Shown in pieces: positions 1 to 9,626 of a stretch of DNA of 36,707 nt. The notes beneath the pieces are model-generated. The model was given only the letters and a program-made list of their open reading frames with translations, searched no databases and was not told the DNA's origin. This DNA comes from Alkalihalobacillus alcalophilus ATCC 27647 = CGMCC 1.3604. GTDB lineage: Bacteria > Bacillota > Bacilli > Bacillales > Bacillaceae_D. The position numbers were made by a program, and so were the translations under genes. How positions within the stretch are numbered: position 1 is the stretch's first letter; each line of letters begins with the position of its first letter. The stretch lies in the NCBI RefSeq assembly GCF_000292245.2, contig NZ_ALPT02000042.1, positions 1 through 36,707 on the forward strand, read 5' to 3'.

Positions 1-839
1 TTCAAATCTTCGATACAGACAATATCGTGGTTTTTGATGAGGTCTGTACTTAGTTTGTGAAGGAAATCGTCACGTTGGTTCATTACTCTTTCGTGTAATC
101 TAGCAACTCTACGTTTTTGTTTCTGATAGTTTTTGGCATCAAGAAGGTTCATACCATTGTTTTTAGCATTTAACGCACGTCTTGAAAGTTTTCGTTGCTC
201 ACGTTTTAGTTTCTTTTCCATTTTGGCTGTGAACGTATGATTGTCCATCTTGTGACCATCCGAAAAAACCGCAAAATCCTTGATGCCTAAATCTATACCG
301 ATAGATGATTCCGTTTTCTTCAAGGGCTGTACGTCTGTTTTGACTACAATGGATACAAAGAACTTTCCGCTTGGATTTCGTCTGACTGTAGCGCTCAGAA
401 TACGTCCTTCAACCTCACGACTTTTGGCCAAGCGAACAAGACCCAGTTTCGGCAATTTAATTTTGTTGTTTACTATGGCCATGTTGCTATTTGTTACTTT
501 CGTGGTGTAGGATTGTACCGGATTCTTTTTAGACTTGAAGCGAGGTGCTTTATTTTGTTTCTTGAAGAATCGAGTATAGGAATCAGCAAGGTTTTTCAGG
601 GAGGATTGAAGGGCAATGCTATCCACTTCTTTTAGCCATATGAATTCCTTTTTTAGTTTGGTTAATTGGGCCGAACAAGAAGAATACGTTAATCCTTTGC
701 CTGTTTCTTGGTAGGTATCGTTCCATTGCCCTAAAAAGCGATTAAAGACAAAACGAGAACAGCCGATGGTTTTAGCAATGAAGATTTCCTGTTCTTTGCT
801 TGGATAGAGACGAAATTTGTACGCTTTGTTGATGAGCAT
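1..839 (-). CDS. tnpB: IS200/IS605-family TnpB (OrfB) RNA-guided nuclease, 3' part outside the window
   Basis: The reading frame is open from an ATG at 837-839 to the window edge, giving 279 residues of a protein normally about 370-400 long. The start MLINKAYKFRLYP is the typical TnpB N-terminus, with a helix-turn-helix-like part in residues 1-60. The RuvC-like core shows the first catalytic aspartate in GIDLG (D183) and the second acidic residue in CIEDL (E277). The zinc-finger region, third acidic residue and guide-RNA (reRNA) region at the 3' end lie outside. TnpB is an RNA-guided DNA nuclease that helps IS200/IS605 elements persist. No tnpA is visible on this side. The visible part has no frameshift, so it may be active. 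A G-rich run just before the ATG can serve as ribosome binding site. Confidence 0.93.
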   Translation of the reverse strand, partial: MLINKAYKFRLYPSKEQEIFIAKTIGCSRFVFNRFLGQWNDTYQETGKGLTYSSCSAQLTKLKKEFIWLKEVDSIALQSSLKNLADSYTRFFKKQNKAPRFKSKKNPVQSYTTKVTNSNMAIVNNKIKLPKLGLVRLAKSREVEGRILSATVRRNPSGKFFVSIVVKTDVQPLKKTESSIGIDLGIKDFAVFSDGHKMDNHTFTAKMEKKLKREQRKLSRRALNAKNNGMNLLDAKNYQKQKRRVARLHERVMNQRDDFLHKLSTDLIKNHDIVCIEDL

Positions 840-896
840 TGTTTTCACCCCCCCAATAGGAATGTATGTTCTTATTATACCCTAACAAGAATCTCT

Positions 897-968
897 TTGG
901 CTACCGCCAACCGCCATTCATCTCCCCCTTATCGTTGGGCTTCTCCCTTCACACGATTGAAGAGGGAG
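897..968. repeat. Hairpins upstream of tnpB, probable end of the IS element
   Basis: Two short hairpins sit between tnpB and the purine-operon terminator. TTGGC (897-901) pairs with GCCAA (906-910) around TACC. CTCCC plus TTCA (943-951) pairs with TGAA plus GGGAG (958-968) with a two-base bulge. IS200/IS605 elements carry subterminal hairpins recognised as single-stranded DNA, so this is likely the element's end on the tnpB start side. The exact boundary is not determinable here. The remainder of 840-1082 holds only the pur terminator. Confidence 0.5.
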
Positions 969-987
969 TCTTCTGTCGGGAAATGAT

Positions 988-1028
988 AAAAAACAGTATG
1001 GGAACATGTATATGCCATCCCATACTGT
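988..1028 (-). terminator. Intrinsic terminator of the purine operon
   Basis: On the minus strand, ACAGTATGGGA (1018-1028 arm) pairs perfectly over 11 bp with its complement at 993-1003, followed by a run of six T. It lies about 55 bases after the purD stop codon and closes the twelve-gene operon before the inserted tnpB element. Confidence 0.9.
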
Positions 1029-1082
1029 ATTATTCGTAAAAGGAACAACGAATTCCTCTTTAAAATGGTCATTTTTCTTAAC

Positions 1083-2354
1083 TTATGATGAAGTGACTTT
1101 TGAAATCGCTTTTTGCCCTATATCACTACGATTAAATAAGCCAGATGATTTTACTTCTTTTACTGCTGCATAGGCTTCTTTTTGTGCTTCCGCAATAGTC
1201 TTACCTTTTCCAGCGACTAATAAGACACGTCCTCCGTTTGTCACCCATTGCTCTTTTTCTATTTTAGTACCTGCATGGAAAAGAAGATGGGGCTCTTTTA
1301 TGTTTTCTAACCCTTTAATTATAATACCCTTTTCATATGCTTTCGGATATCCTTTGCTTGCTAGAACAACACCAAGTACTGCCTCATCCGACCAGTCCAA
1401 ATCAGGCCTTTTCCCAGCTAACAATGTTTGTAACACTTCATAAAGATCGGAGTTCAAGCGAGGTAAAACCACTTGTGTCTCTGGATCCCCAAAACGAACA
1501 TTGAATTCAATTACTTTAGGACCCTCTTTTGTCATCATAAGACCTGCATACAAAATCCCTGTAAATGTACGTCCCTCTTGGATCATCGCCTCGGCCATTG
1601 GTTGTAAAATCTCTTTCACTGCACGGTCGACATCTTCTTCCGTGAATTGAGGTACTGGAGAATAAGCTCCCATTCCCCCTGTGTTTGGCCCTTCATCTTG
1701 ATCATAGGCACGTTTATGATCTTGTGCCCCCACCATCGGTACGACAATGTCGCCATGAACAAAAGCCATTAAGGAAAGCTCTTCACCGTCTAAATATTCT
1801 TCAATGACAACAGAGGCACCGGCATCGCCAAATTGATTATCTTGAAGCATCGACTGTAAAGCAGCAATCGCCTCCTCCACAGTAAAGGCGACAACGACTC
1901 CTTTACCTGCTGCTAAACCATCTGCCTTAATAACAATCGGAGCTCCTTGCTCTTTCACATAGGCAACGGCTTTTTCATAATCTGTAAAGTTCTCATAATC
2001 GCCGGTTGGAATATTGTACTTTTTCATCATTTGTTTCGCAAAAGATTTACTACCTTCTAATAAAGCCGCTTCCTTATTTGGTCCGAAAGTTGGAATCCCT
2101 TCAACCGTTAAACGATCTACTAAGCCAGCTAAAAGTGGTACTTCTGGACCGACAAAGACGAGTTCTACTTCTTGTTGAATCGCAAATTTAACGATTTCCT
2201 CATGCTCTGCTTCAGCGATATTTACGACTTCGGCAACATCGATCATCCCAGGATTCCCTGGTGCAACAAATACCTTTGAGACATGTTTACTTTTTGAAAA
2301 TTTCCAAGCGATCGTATGCTCTCTTCCGCCACTACCGATAACTAATACATTCAC
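1083..2354 (-). CDS. purD: Phosphoribosylamine-glycine ligase (GAR synthetase)
   Basis: PurD joins 5-phosphoribosylamine and glycine with ATP to give GAR, the second step of de novo IMP synthesis, in the cytoplasm. The 423-residue protein has the usual length. It starts with the family signature MNVLVIGSGGREHTI, carries the ATP-grasp domain (about residues 100-320), and shows the metal-binding signature FNVRFGDPETQ near residue 290. It is the last gene of the operon. A 345-base gap containing a dispersed repeat separates it from purH, which is unusually long for this operon, and a strong terminator follows. Confidence 0.98.
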   Translation of the reverse strand: MNVLVIGSGGREHTIAWKFSKSKHVSKVFVAPGNPGMIDVAEVVNIAEAEHEEIVKFAIQQEVELVFVGPEVPLLAGLVDRLTVEGIPTFGPNKEAALLEGSKSFAKQMMKKYNIPTGDYENFTDYEKAVAYVKEQGAPIVIKADGLAAGKGVVVAFTVEEAIAALQSMLQDNQFGDAGASVVIEEYLDGEELSLMAFVHGDIVVPMVGAQDHKRAYDQDEGPNTGGMGAYSPVPQFTEEDVDRAVKEILQPMAEAMIQEGRTFTGILYAGLMMTKEGPKVIEFNVRFGDPETQVVLPRLNSDLYEVLQTLLAGKRPDLDWSDEAVLGVVLASKGYPKAYEKGIIIKGLENIKEPHLLFHAGTKIEKEQWVTNGGRVLLVAGKGKTIAEAQKEAYAAVKEVKSSGLFNRSDIGQKAISKVTSS

Positions 2355-2424
2355 AAAAATGTCCCCTTTTTTATAAAACCACTGAAAATGATCTGCTCGT
2401 TAAAAATGGTTACATTAATTAGAC

Positions 2425-2558
2425 TACTCCGCCAGCTCCATACCCTACGCGTTCCGCGGGTGAATCGAGAGCCTCCTCACGACTAGTCGCTACGGGGTCT
2501 CCCGTACTTCACTAATCCCGCAGGAGTCTCCGGGTATTGCGCTCGCTCCGCTTTGGTC
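2425..2558. repeat. Bacillaceae intergenic repeat, full copy 1 (134 bp)
   Basis: A GC-richer block in the purD-purH gap (2355-2699) aligns end to end with the block at 11402-11535. Both begin TACTCC[A/G]CCAGCTCC, have GGGGTCTCCCGT and CCCGCAGGAGTCT in the middle, and end with TTTGGT. Internal inverted segments suggest a folded RNA or DNA structure. Sequences of this type are scattered between genes in many Bacillaceae and have no known protein product. The rest of the gap shows no gene. Confidence 0.85.
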
Positions 2559-2699
2559 AAAGAAAAAAAGCTAAAGCGACATAGATCTTCTAAATGAATA
2601 ACCAATTATTTATAATTTTCCTCTGTTAAGGTTGAGCATGGGATTTTTTCAGTGACTTCTTTTTTTATTGAGCTTTTATTTGAGCCTTTTAACTTATGA

Positions 2700-4235
2700 T
2701 TAATGTTTAAAGTGACGAACTCCTGTGAAGACCATTGCGATGCCGTATTCGTTCGCTTTATCGATCGATTCTTGGTCTTTAATTGAACCACCTGGTTGAA
2801 TAATGGCGGTAACTCCTGCTTTTCCAGCTGCTTCGACTGTATCATTCATTGGGAAGAAGGCGTCAGAACCTAAGACAGCTCCAGTACTTCTTTCTCCTGC
2901 TTGTTCAATCGCAATTTTAGCGGCACCGACACGATTCATTTGACCGGCTCCAATTCCAACGGTCATTTTATCATTCGTTAACACGATCGCATTAGACTTC
3001 ACATGTTTTACGACATTCCAAGCAAGCTTTAACGCTGCCCATTCCTCTTCACTCGGTTGACGCTCCGTTGGTACTGAGGTTGTCGCTTCATTAAAACCAT
3101 GACGATCCTCATCTTGAACAAGCAAACCACCGTGAACAGAAGTAATCACTTGCTCTTTTTTCTCTTTAGCCGTTAAATCAATCGTAAGTAAACGAAGGTT
3201 TTTCTTAGATGTTAAAACGTCTAGCGCTTCCTCTGTAAATGAAGGGGCAATAATAATTTCTAAAAAGACCTCCTTCAGTTTCAGAGCTGTCGCTTGGTCA
3301 ACTTCACGATTTAAAGCAATAATTCCACCAAAGATCGAAACGGGATCCGCTTCAAATGCAGCCTCATAAGCGGCTTCAATTGTGTCACCTGTTCCAACAC
3401 CACACGGATTCATATGTTTAACAGCAACCGCTGCTGGGAGAGCAAATTCCTTCACAATCGCTAATGCAGCATCAGCGTCTTTAATATTGTTATAAGAGAG
3501 TTCTTTGCCATGAAGCTGAGTTGCTTTAGCGATCGAATTATCGTCTGCTAATGGCTTTTCGTAAAAAACCGCTTGTTGATGTGGATTTTCTCCATATCGT
3601 AAGTCTTGTTTTTTCGTATACGTAACCGTCAAAGACTCTGGATTTTCTTCTCCGACTTCTTTTGTCAAATACTGAGCAATTAAAGCATCATACCCTGCTG
3701 TGTGGCGGAATACTTTTGCCGCAAGCTGACGACGTGTCTCTTCTGTTGTAGCTCCACTATCTAACTCCGTTAAAACCGTTCCATAATCAGCTGGATCGAC
3801 TACGACCGTAACATGTTTATTATTTTTCGCAGCAGAACGAAGCATACTCGGTCCACCAATATCAATGTTTTCGATCGCATCAGCAAAAGTTGATTCCGGT
3901 TTTGCAATCGTTTCTTGAAATGGGTAAAGATTGACACAAACGACATCAATTGGCGTAATATTATGTTCTTTCAGTTGGGCAACATGTTCTTCCTTTTCAC
4001 GCATGGCTAGTAAGCCACCATGAATGTTTGGGTGTAAGGTTTTCACACGACCATCCATAATTTCTGGGAAGTTTGTCACTTCAGAAATACCGGTTACTGG
4101 AATACCAGCTTCTTCAATCGCTTTTTTTGTGCCACCAGTTGAAACGACTTCGAAACCTCGCTCCACTAAACCTTTAACAAAATCAATAATGCCTTCCTTA
4201 TTTGAGACGCTCACTAATGCTCTTTTCTTTGTCAT
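2700..4235 (-). CDS. purH: Bifunctional AICAR transformylase / IMP cyclohydrolase
   Basis: PurH catalyses the last two steps to IMP: formylation of AICAR with 10-formyl-THF, then ring closure. The N-terminal MGS-like cyclohydrolase domain covers about residues 1-150 (start MTKKRALVSVSNKEGI, with STGGTKKAI). The transformylase domain follows and includes RYGENPHQQA, KHMNPCGVG and the C-terminal GSDAFFPMND segment. Its 511 residues are normal for Bacillus PurH. The start has a GGGGAG site and lies one base beyond the purN stop, so translation is probably coupled. Confidence 0.98.
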   Translation of the reverse strand: MTKKRALVSVSNKEGIIDFVKGLVERGFEVVSTGGTKKAIEEAGIPVTGISEVTNFPEIMDGRVKTLHPNIHGGLLAMREKEEHVAQLKEHNITPIDVVCVNLYPFQETIAKPESTFADAIENIDIGGPSMLRSAAKNNKHVTVVVDPADYGTVLTELDSGATTEETRRQLAAKVFRHTAGYDALIAQYLTKEVGEENPESLTVTYTKKQDLRYGENPHQQAVFYEKPLADDNSIAKATQLHGKELSYNNIKDADAALAIVKEFALPAAVAVKHMNPCGVGTGDTIEAAYEAAFEADPVSIFGGIIALNREVDQATALKLKEVFLEIIIAPSFTEEALDVLTSKKNLRLLTIDLTAKEKKEQVITSVHGGLLVQDEDRHGFNEATTSVPTERQPSEEEWAALKLAWNVVKHVKSNAIVLTNDKMTVGIGAGQMNRVGAAKIAIEQAGERSTGAVLGSDAFFPMNDTVEAAGKAGVTAIIQPGGSIKDQESIDKANEYGIAMVFTGVRHFKH

Positions 4236-4236
4236 C

Positions 4237-4818
4237 TTACTCCCCTTCCACCTTATGTAAGGAAAAAATTGCTTGTAATGTTTCTGGATATAATTTGTGT
4301 TCCACAGCTTGTATCTTTTTCGTTAATGACTCTCTCGTGTCGTTAATCTCAACTTGAACCGCCTCTTGAGCAATGATTGGCCCCGTATCCATTCCTTCAT
4401 CAACATAATGAACTGTGACTCCAGTAACTTTCACCCCAGCTTCAAACGCTTGGCCAATCGCATCAAGCCCTGCAAACGCCGGTAATAAGGACGGATGAAT
4501 GTTAACAATCCGCCCTTCATAAGCCGCAAGAAGAGTCGTTCCGATCAATCGCATATACCCAGCTAAAACGATAAAATCAATTTGGTTTTCTTTTAATTGC
4601 TGCACAATATCTTCTTCATACGCTACCTTTGAGGCAAAGTTTTTCGGAATATATTCATAAACAGGAATATCGTAGCTTGCTGCTCGTTCAACTACTTTCG
4701 CTCCCTGTTTGTCACAAATAACGAGGGCCACTTCTGCCTGTAAACTCCTAGCTCTTGTTGCCTGAATGATAGCTTCTGCATTAGAGCCACTACCTGAAGC
4801 AAAGACCGCTATTTTCAT
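4237..4818 (-). CDS. purN: Phosphoribosylglycinamide formyltransferase (GAR transformylase)
   Basis: PurN transfers the formyl group of 10-formyl-THF to GAR to make FGAR. The 193-residue protein has the N-terminal phosphate-binding loop FASGSGSN and the catalytic set at the same numbering as the E. coli enzyme: N106 and H108 in NIHPSLLPAF, and D144 in DEGMDTGP. Its ATG overlaps the purM stop by four bases (ATGA), and purH begins immediately after it. Folate-dependent PurN is the only GAR transformylase seen here; no purT is present in the window. Confidence 0.98.
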   Translation of the reverse strand: MKIAVFASGSGSNAEAIIQATRARSLQAEVALVICDKQGAKVVERAASYDIPVYEYIPKNFASKVAYEEDIVQQLKENQIDFIVLAGYMRLIGTTLLAAYEGRIVNIHPSLLPAFAGLDAIGQAFEAGVKVTGVTVHYVDEGMDTGPIIAQEAVQVEINDTRESLTKKIQAVEHKLYPETLQAIFSLHKVEGE

Positions 4819-5852
4819 AAATCAATGCCCCCGATATGAACCCCTTCACCTTCAACCACACGACCAACGACAAAGGCCCGCTCTCCTTCTTTTTGTAAAA
4901 ACTCGAGCACTTTGTCGGCATCCTTTTCAGAAACGACAACGGCCATTCCGATTCCCATATTAAAAGTAGAGAAAAGCTCACGGTCGGTTAACCTACCATA
5001 TTGTTGAATGATTGAAAAAATGGGTGGTACAGGCCATGAAATGTCACTAACTTCCACTGCTAAGCCCTCTGGGAGCATTCGTGGAAGGTTTTCATAAAAT
5101 CCACCACCTGTAATATGAGCTAAGCCATGGACATCGAACTCTTTTTGTAAAGCTAAAAGTGGTTTCACATAAATTTTCGTTGGGGTTAAAAGTTCTTCTC
5201 CCAATGTTCGATTAAGTGTTGGCAACTCGTCTTGCAAACTTAGCTTGGCATCCTCTAACAAAACTTTCCTTACTAATGAAAAACCATTACTATGAAGACC
5301 ACTTGAAGCAAGCCCGATCACGACATCATCCGCTTCGATTTTGTCACCTGTAATGACATTTGCTTTTTCAACAGCCCCCACTGCAAAACCAGCTAAATCA
5401 TATTCCTCAACCTCATACATTCCTGGCATTTCAGCTGTTTCGCCTCCGATTAAGGCACACCCTGCTTGTTCACAACCATCAGCAAATCCTTTAACAATGG
5501 CTTCAATTTTTTCCGGAATCGCTTTTCCACAAGCTAGATAATCTAATAAATATAGGGGTTCTGCTCCTTGTACGACAATATCATTGACACACATCGCAAC
5601 CGCGTCAATCCCAATCGTATCGTGCTTATCCATCATAAAAGCAAGCATGAGCTTTGTTCCGACCCCATCTGTTCCAGAAACGAGAATCGGCTCCTTCATT
5701 TGCAGAGCAGAAAGGTCGAACATGCCACCAAACCCACCTAGACCACCCATGACACCTAAACGAGAGGTTCTTTCCACATGGCTTTTCATTCGATTCACTG
5801 CTTCATAACCTGCTTCTATATCAACGCCTGCTTTTTTATACGCTTCGGACAT
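4815..5852 (-). CDS. purM: Phosphoribosylformylglycinamidine cyclo-ligase (AIR synthetase)
   Basis: PurM closes the imidazole ring of FGAM with ATP, giving AIR. The 345-residue protein matches the family length. It shows VSGTDGVGTKL near residue 60, GGETAEMPGMY, and LASSGLHSNGFSLVRK, characteristic of the PurM/PurL ATP-binding fold. An AGGAGG site precedes the ATG at 5852. It is separated from purF by 157 bases holding a partial intergenic repeat, while purN overlaps its end. Confidence 0.98.
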   Translation of the reverse strand: MSEAYKKAGVDIEAGYEAVNRMKSHVERTSRLGVMGGLGGFGGMFDLSALQMKEPILVSGTDGVGTKLMLAFMMDKHDTIGIDAVAMCVNDIVVQGAEPLYLLDYLACGKAIPEKIEAIVKGFADGCEQAGCALIGGETAEMPGMYEVEEYDLAGFAVGAVEKANVITGDKIEADDVVIGLASSGLHSNGFSLVRKVLLEDAKLSLQDELPTLNRTLGEELLTPTKIYVKPLLALQKEFDVHGLAHITGGGFYENLPRMLPEGLAVEVSDISWPVPPIFSIIQQYGRLTDRELFSTFNMGIGMAVVVSEKDADKVLEFLQKEGERAFVVGRVVEGEGVHIGGIDL

Positions 5853-5934
5853 GGTTTAATTGCCTCCTACTTTAGCTAACTACTTATATATGTTTTTTAT
5901 TTTTCATACGTTTAGAAGATAGATCATTTTCATA

Positions 5935-5980
5935 TACTCCACCAGCTGCTTGCCCGCAGCAAGCGCGGGGCAGCATGAGA
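5935..5980. repeat. Partial copy of the Bacillaceae intergenic repeat
   Basis: The purF-purM gap contains the same opening as the two 134-bp copies (TACTCCACCAGCT) followed by a compact hairpin, GCTTGC CCGCA GCAAGC, and GCGGGGCAGC. The remaining two thirds of the repeat are missing, so this is a truncated or diverged member in the same orientation. Confidence 0.65.
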
Positions 5981-6009
5981 GTTTATCAGTTGCCTCAACC
6001 CGTGTGAGG

Positions 6010-7422
6010 TTAAACCTTCGCGTGTGGGTGCAATGTATCTGAATAAATTTCGGTCGGGTACTGTCCTGTAAAACAAGCTAAACATTGACCACAGTTCGCT
6101 TCATTTTCAGAGCGCCCGATTCCTTTCATTAGCCCTTCAGTTGATAAAAACGATAAAGAATCGGCTCCCATGATTTCACGCATTTCTTCAATTGAATGTT
6201 GGGAAGCAATTAATTCCTCTGTTGTCGATGTATCAATGCCATAAAAACAAGGGTTTTTAATTGGTGGTGAACTAATGCGAACGTGAACCTCAAGAGCACC
6301 TGCCTCACGTAACATTTTAACGATACGCCGACTCGTTGTCCCACGAACAATTGAATCATCAATCATGACCACACGCTTTCCTTCGACAACACCACGCACT
6401 GCCGACAGCTTCATTTTGACCCCTTGCTCCCGCAACTCCTGAGACGGCTGGATAAAAGTTCGACCGACATAACGGTTTTTAATCATCCCAAGCTCATATG
6501 GAATACCCGTTTGTTCGGCATAACCAATCGCAGCTGAAATGCTGGAATCAGGCACCCCAGTTACGACATCTGCTTCAACTGGGGCTTCCATCGCTAACTG
6601 CTTCCCAAGGTTTTTCCGAGCGGTATGAACATTAATTTCATCCACATTACTATCTGGACGTGCAAAATATACATATTCCATTGAGCAAATCGAACGAGCG
6701 GTTTTATTGACAAAACGTGTGGAACGCAAGCCATTTTCATCAATAATCACGAGCTCTCCTGGTTCAACTTCACGCTCATAAGTGGCTCCAATCACATCAA
6801 AAGCACATGTTTCAGACGCGACGACATAAGCATCACCTAAACGGCCAATCGACAATGGACGTAAGCCATTTGGATCAAGAGCGACCATCATTTGTTTTTC
6901 GTTCATAACCGCAAAAGCATAAGCTCCTTTTAACATCGCTAATGAATTGCGTAATTGTTCTTCTAAGCTATAAAACCCACTTCGTTTAATTAAATGAGCC
7001 AACACTTCTGTATCAGATGTCGATTGAAAAATACTTCCTTGTCCCTCTAGTTGATGTTTCATATTATTAGCGTTTACGAGATTCCCGTTATGAGCAATCG
7101 CAAGCCCGCCTGTTTGAGAGCGGAAAAGCAGGGGTTGCACATTTGCGAGCCCCCCGCCTCCTGCTGTTGCATACCGCACATGACCAATAGCTGATGTCCC
7201 TTGTAAATCAGCCAAAGTCTCAGGACGGAACACTTCATTAACAAGACCTAAGCCTTTATGAATTTTTAAATGCTCGCCATTTGAAACAACGATCCCTGCT
7301 CCTTCTTGACCACGATGTTGCAAGCTATGAAGTCCATAATACGTAATCTGTGCGGCATCCTTGTGACCCCAAACGCCAAACACACCACATTCTTCATTTA
7401 AGCCTTTGATTTCAGCAAACAT
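6010..7422 (-). CDS. purF: Amidophosphoribosyltransferase
   Basis: PurF commits PRPP to purine synthesis, using glutamine to make phosphoribosylamine. I place the start at the ATG 7420-7422, preceded by AAAGGGG, which gives MFAEIKGLNEEC. The 11-residue propeptide is cleaved to expose the catalytic Cys12 (ECGVFG), as in B. subtilis. The glutaminase domain is followed by a phosphoribosyltransferase domain with the PRPP loop VVMIDDSIVRGTTS. The CGQCLACF cysteines near the C-terminus are ligands of the regulatory 4Fe-4S cluster. The 5' end overlaps purL by 25 bases. The family is feedback-inhibited by AMP/GMP-type nucleotides. Confidence 0.98.
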   Translation of the reverse strand: MFAEIKGLNEECGVFGVWGHKDAAQITYYGLHSLQHRGQEGAGIVVSNGEHLKIHKGLGLVNEVFRPETLADLQGTSAIGHVRYATAGGGGLANVQPLLFRSQTGGLAIAHNGNLVNANNMKHQLEGQGSIFQSTSDTEVLAHLIKRSGFYSLEEQLRNSLAMLKGAYAFAVMNEKQMMVALDPNGLRPLSIGRLGDAYVVASETCAFDVIGATYEREVEPGELVIIDENGLRSTRFVNKTARSICSMEYVYFARPDSNVDEINVHTARKNLGKQLAMEAPVEADVVTGVPDSSISAAIGYAEQTGIPYELGMIKNRYVGRTFIQPSQELREQGVKMKLSAVRGVVEGKRVVMIDDSIVRGTTSRRIVKMLREAGALEVHVRISSPPIKNPCFYGIDTSTTEELIASQHSIEEMREIMGADSLSFLSTEGLMKGIGRSENEANCGQCLACFTGQYPTEIYSDTLHPHAKV

Positions 7423-9626
7423 GGGATAGCCCCTTTCCAAGCTGTAACAATTTCTTCTTGAGTAGCATCAATCATGACCTTATTTGACTCATCCATAATC
7501 ACTAAACGTGCTTCATTAGTTACTTCACCGACTAGAGTCGCTTCAGGAACAGCGGCTTCGAATGCAAGACGATTTTCTGGTTTTACCGTAACGACAAAAC
7601 GAGACTGAGTTTCACTAAATAGAACCGTGACGACATCTCCTGCTAAAGTAACTCTCGCCCCAACGTTTCCAGAAGTCATTTTTTCAGCTAGTGCGACACT
7701 TAGTCCACCTTCTGCAACATCATGGGCAGATGCAACAAGACCTTGCTGAATGGCCGCTAATAATTTCTTTTGTCTTGCTTTTTCCACTTCTAAATCAAGA
7801 GCTGGTGCTTTTCCAGAGATTTCGCCTTCTAAAAGCTTTTGTAATTCACTACCGGCAAACTCAGGCTTCGTTTCACCAATCACATAAATCAAATCACCAG
7901 CCGCTTTAAAAGCTTGAGTTGTAATATGGTCAATGTCTTCGATTAACCCAACCATACCAATAACAGGTGTTGGGAAAATCGCTTCCCCATTTGTTTCATT
8001 ATATAAAGAGACGTTTCCACCGATAACAGGTGTTTCTAGCGTACGACACGCTTCACTCATTCCGTCTGTTGATTTTTCTAACTGCCAGAAAATTTCTGGT
8101 TTATCCGGGCTACCATAGTTTAAACAATCCGTCACACCAAGTGGAACACCACCTGAACATACGATGTTACGAGCCGCTTCGGCCACGGCAATTTGTCCAC
8201 CAACTTCTGGGTCCAAATATAAGTAACGAGAATTACAATCGGTTGTCATCGCAAGAGCTTTACGTGTATCACGAATCCGAACGACCGCAGCATCTGAACC
8301 TGGGCTAACAACTGTGTTTGTTTGAACCATATAATCATATTGGTCGTATACCCATTCCTTACTCGCAATCGTTGGCTGAGCTAATAACTTTAATAATGTT
8401 TCCTTTTTATCTTCAATCACTGGAATCACTTGCTCCAGCTGTTGGAATTTTTCGTAATAAGCTGGTATAGTTGATGGCTTATGATAAACAGGTGCATCCT
8501 CAGCTAAAGCATCGACTGGAATTTCTGAAACCACTTCTCCTTTATGTAGGAGGCGAAGTTTCTTATCATCCGTTACATGGCCTACTTCGGCCCAAAGCAA
8601 TCCCCAACGCTCAACAATTTCTTTAATTTCATCCTCTTGGCCTTTTTTGATAACAAGTAACATTCTTTCTTGAGATTCCGAAAGCATCATTTCATATGGT
8701 GTCATGCCAGCTTCACGTTGCGGAATTAAATCAAGATTCATTTCAATTCCCGATCCTGCTTTACTTGCCATCTCTGCTGAAGATGAAGTAAGACCAGCTG
8801 CTCCCATATCTTGAATTCCGACCAACGCCTCACATTGAACAAGCTCTAGACAAGCTTCGAGCAATAATTTTTCCATAAACGGATCGCCAACTTGCACCGC
8901 TGGACGTTTCGCTTCTGAACCTTCACTCAATTCTTCCGAAGCAAAGGTAGCTCCATGAATTCCATCACGACCTGTACTAGCTCCAACATACATAACCGTG
9001 TTGCCAACACCTTTTGCTTGGCCTTTTTGAATATCTTTATGATTAATTAAGCCGACACACATGGCGTTTACAAGTGGATTGCCATCATAACAAGAGTCAA
9101 ATTGAACTTCTCCTCCGACCGTTGGCACACCGACACAATTTCCATAACCGGCAATACCTGCAACAACTTCTTCAAATAAATAACGCACTTTTGGAGAGGT
9201 TAATTCTCCGAAACGTAATGAGTTTAATAACGAAATTGGACGAGCTCCCATGGAGAAAACATCGCGTAAAATTCCACCAACTCCTGTTGCAGCTCCTTGA
9301 TAAGGTTCAATCGCGGATGGGTGGTTATGGCTTTCAATTTTGAAAACAACCGCCTGCTCATCCCCGATATCAATGATACCCGCACCTTCACCAGGACCTT
9401 GTAAAACCTTCTCACCATCAACAGGGAATTTCTTTAACAGAACCTTCGAATTTTTGTAACTACAATGCTCCGACCACATTACAGAAAAAATACCAGTCTC
9501 TGTATAATTCGGTGTACGTCCTAAAATCTGTTCCACAAGGGCAAATTCTTCATCTGTTAAGCCCATATCACGATACAATTTTTGTTCCTTTACTTGTTCA
9601 GATGTTGGCTCAAGCTGTTGTAACAT
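7398..9626 (-). CDS. purL: FGAM synthase large subunit
   Basis: This is the small-type PurL (742 residues) that works with separate PurS and PurQ subunits to convert FGAR, ATP and glutamine-derived ammonia to FGAM. Visible signatures are SVMWSEHCSYKNS near residue 50, FKIESHNHPS, the duplicated PurM-like domains with GIQDMGAAGLTSSS, and AHDVAEGGLSVAL in the second half. A GGAGGG site precedes the ATG. It overlaps purQ upstream and purF downstream, so the three coding regions are packed tightly, as expected for subunits made in fixed ratios. Confidence 0.98.
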   Translation of the reverse strand: MLQQLEPTSEQVKEQKLYRDMGLTDEEFALVEQILGRTPNYTETGIFSVMWSEHCSYKNSKVLLKKFPVDGEKVLQGPGEGAGIIDIGDEQAVVFKIESHNHPSAIEPYQGAATGVGGILRDVFSMGARPISLLNSLRFGELTSPKVRYLFEEVVAGIAGYGNCVGVPTVGGEVQFDSCYDGNPLVNAMCVGLINHKDIQKGQAKGVGNTVMYVGASTGRDGIHGATFASEELSEGSEAKRPAVQVGDPFMEKLLLEACLELVQCEALVGIQDMGAAGLTSSSAEMASKAGSGIEMNLDLIPQREAGMTPYEMMLSESQERMLLVIKKGQEDEIKEIVERWGLLWAEVGHVTDDKKLRLLHKGEVVSEIPVDALAEDAPVYHKPSTIPAYYEKFQQLEQVIPVIEDKKETLLKLLAQPTIASKEWVYDQYDYMVQTNTVVSPGSDAAVVRIRDTRKALAMTTDCNSRYLYLDPEVGGQIAVAEAARNIVCSGGVPLGVTDCLNYGSPDKPEIFWQLEKSTDGMSEACRTLETPVIGGNVSLYNETNGEAIFPTPVIGMVGLIEDIDHITTQAFKAAGDLIYVIGETKPEFAGSELQKLLEGEISGKAPALDLEVEKARQKKLLAAIQQGLVASAHDVAEGGLSVALAEKMTSGNVGARVTLAGDVVTVLFSETQSRFVVTVKPENRLAFEAAVPEATLVGEVTNEARLVIMDESNKVMIDATQEEIVTAWKGAIPCLLKSKA

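Noticed and set aside
2606..2845. 79-codon minus-strand frame at the purH 3' end
   Set aside because: It overlaps purH in another frame and resembles no protein.
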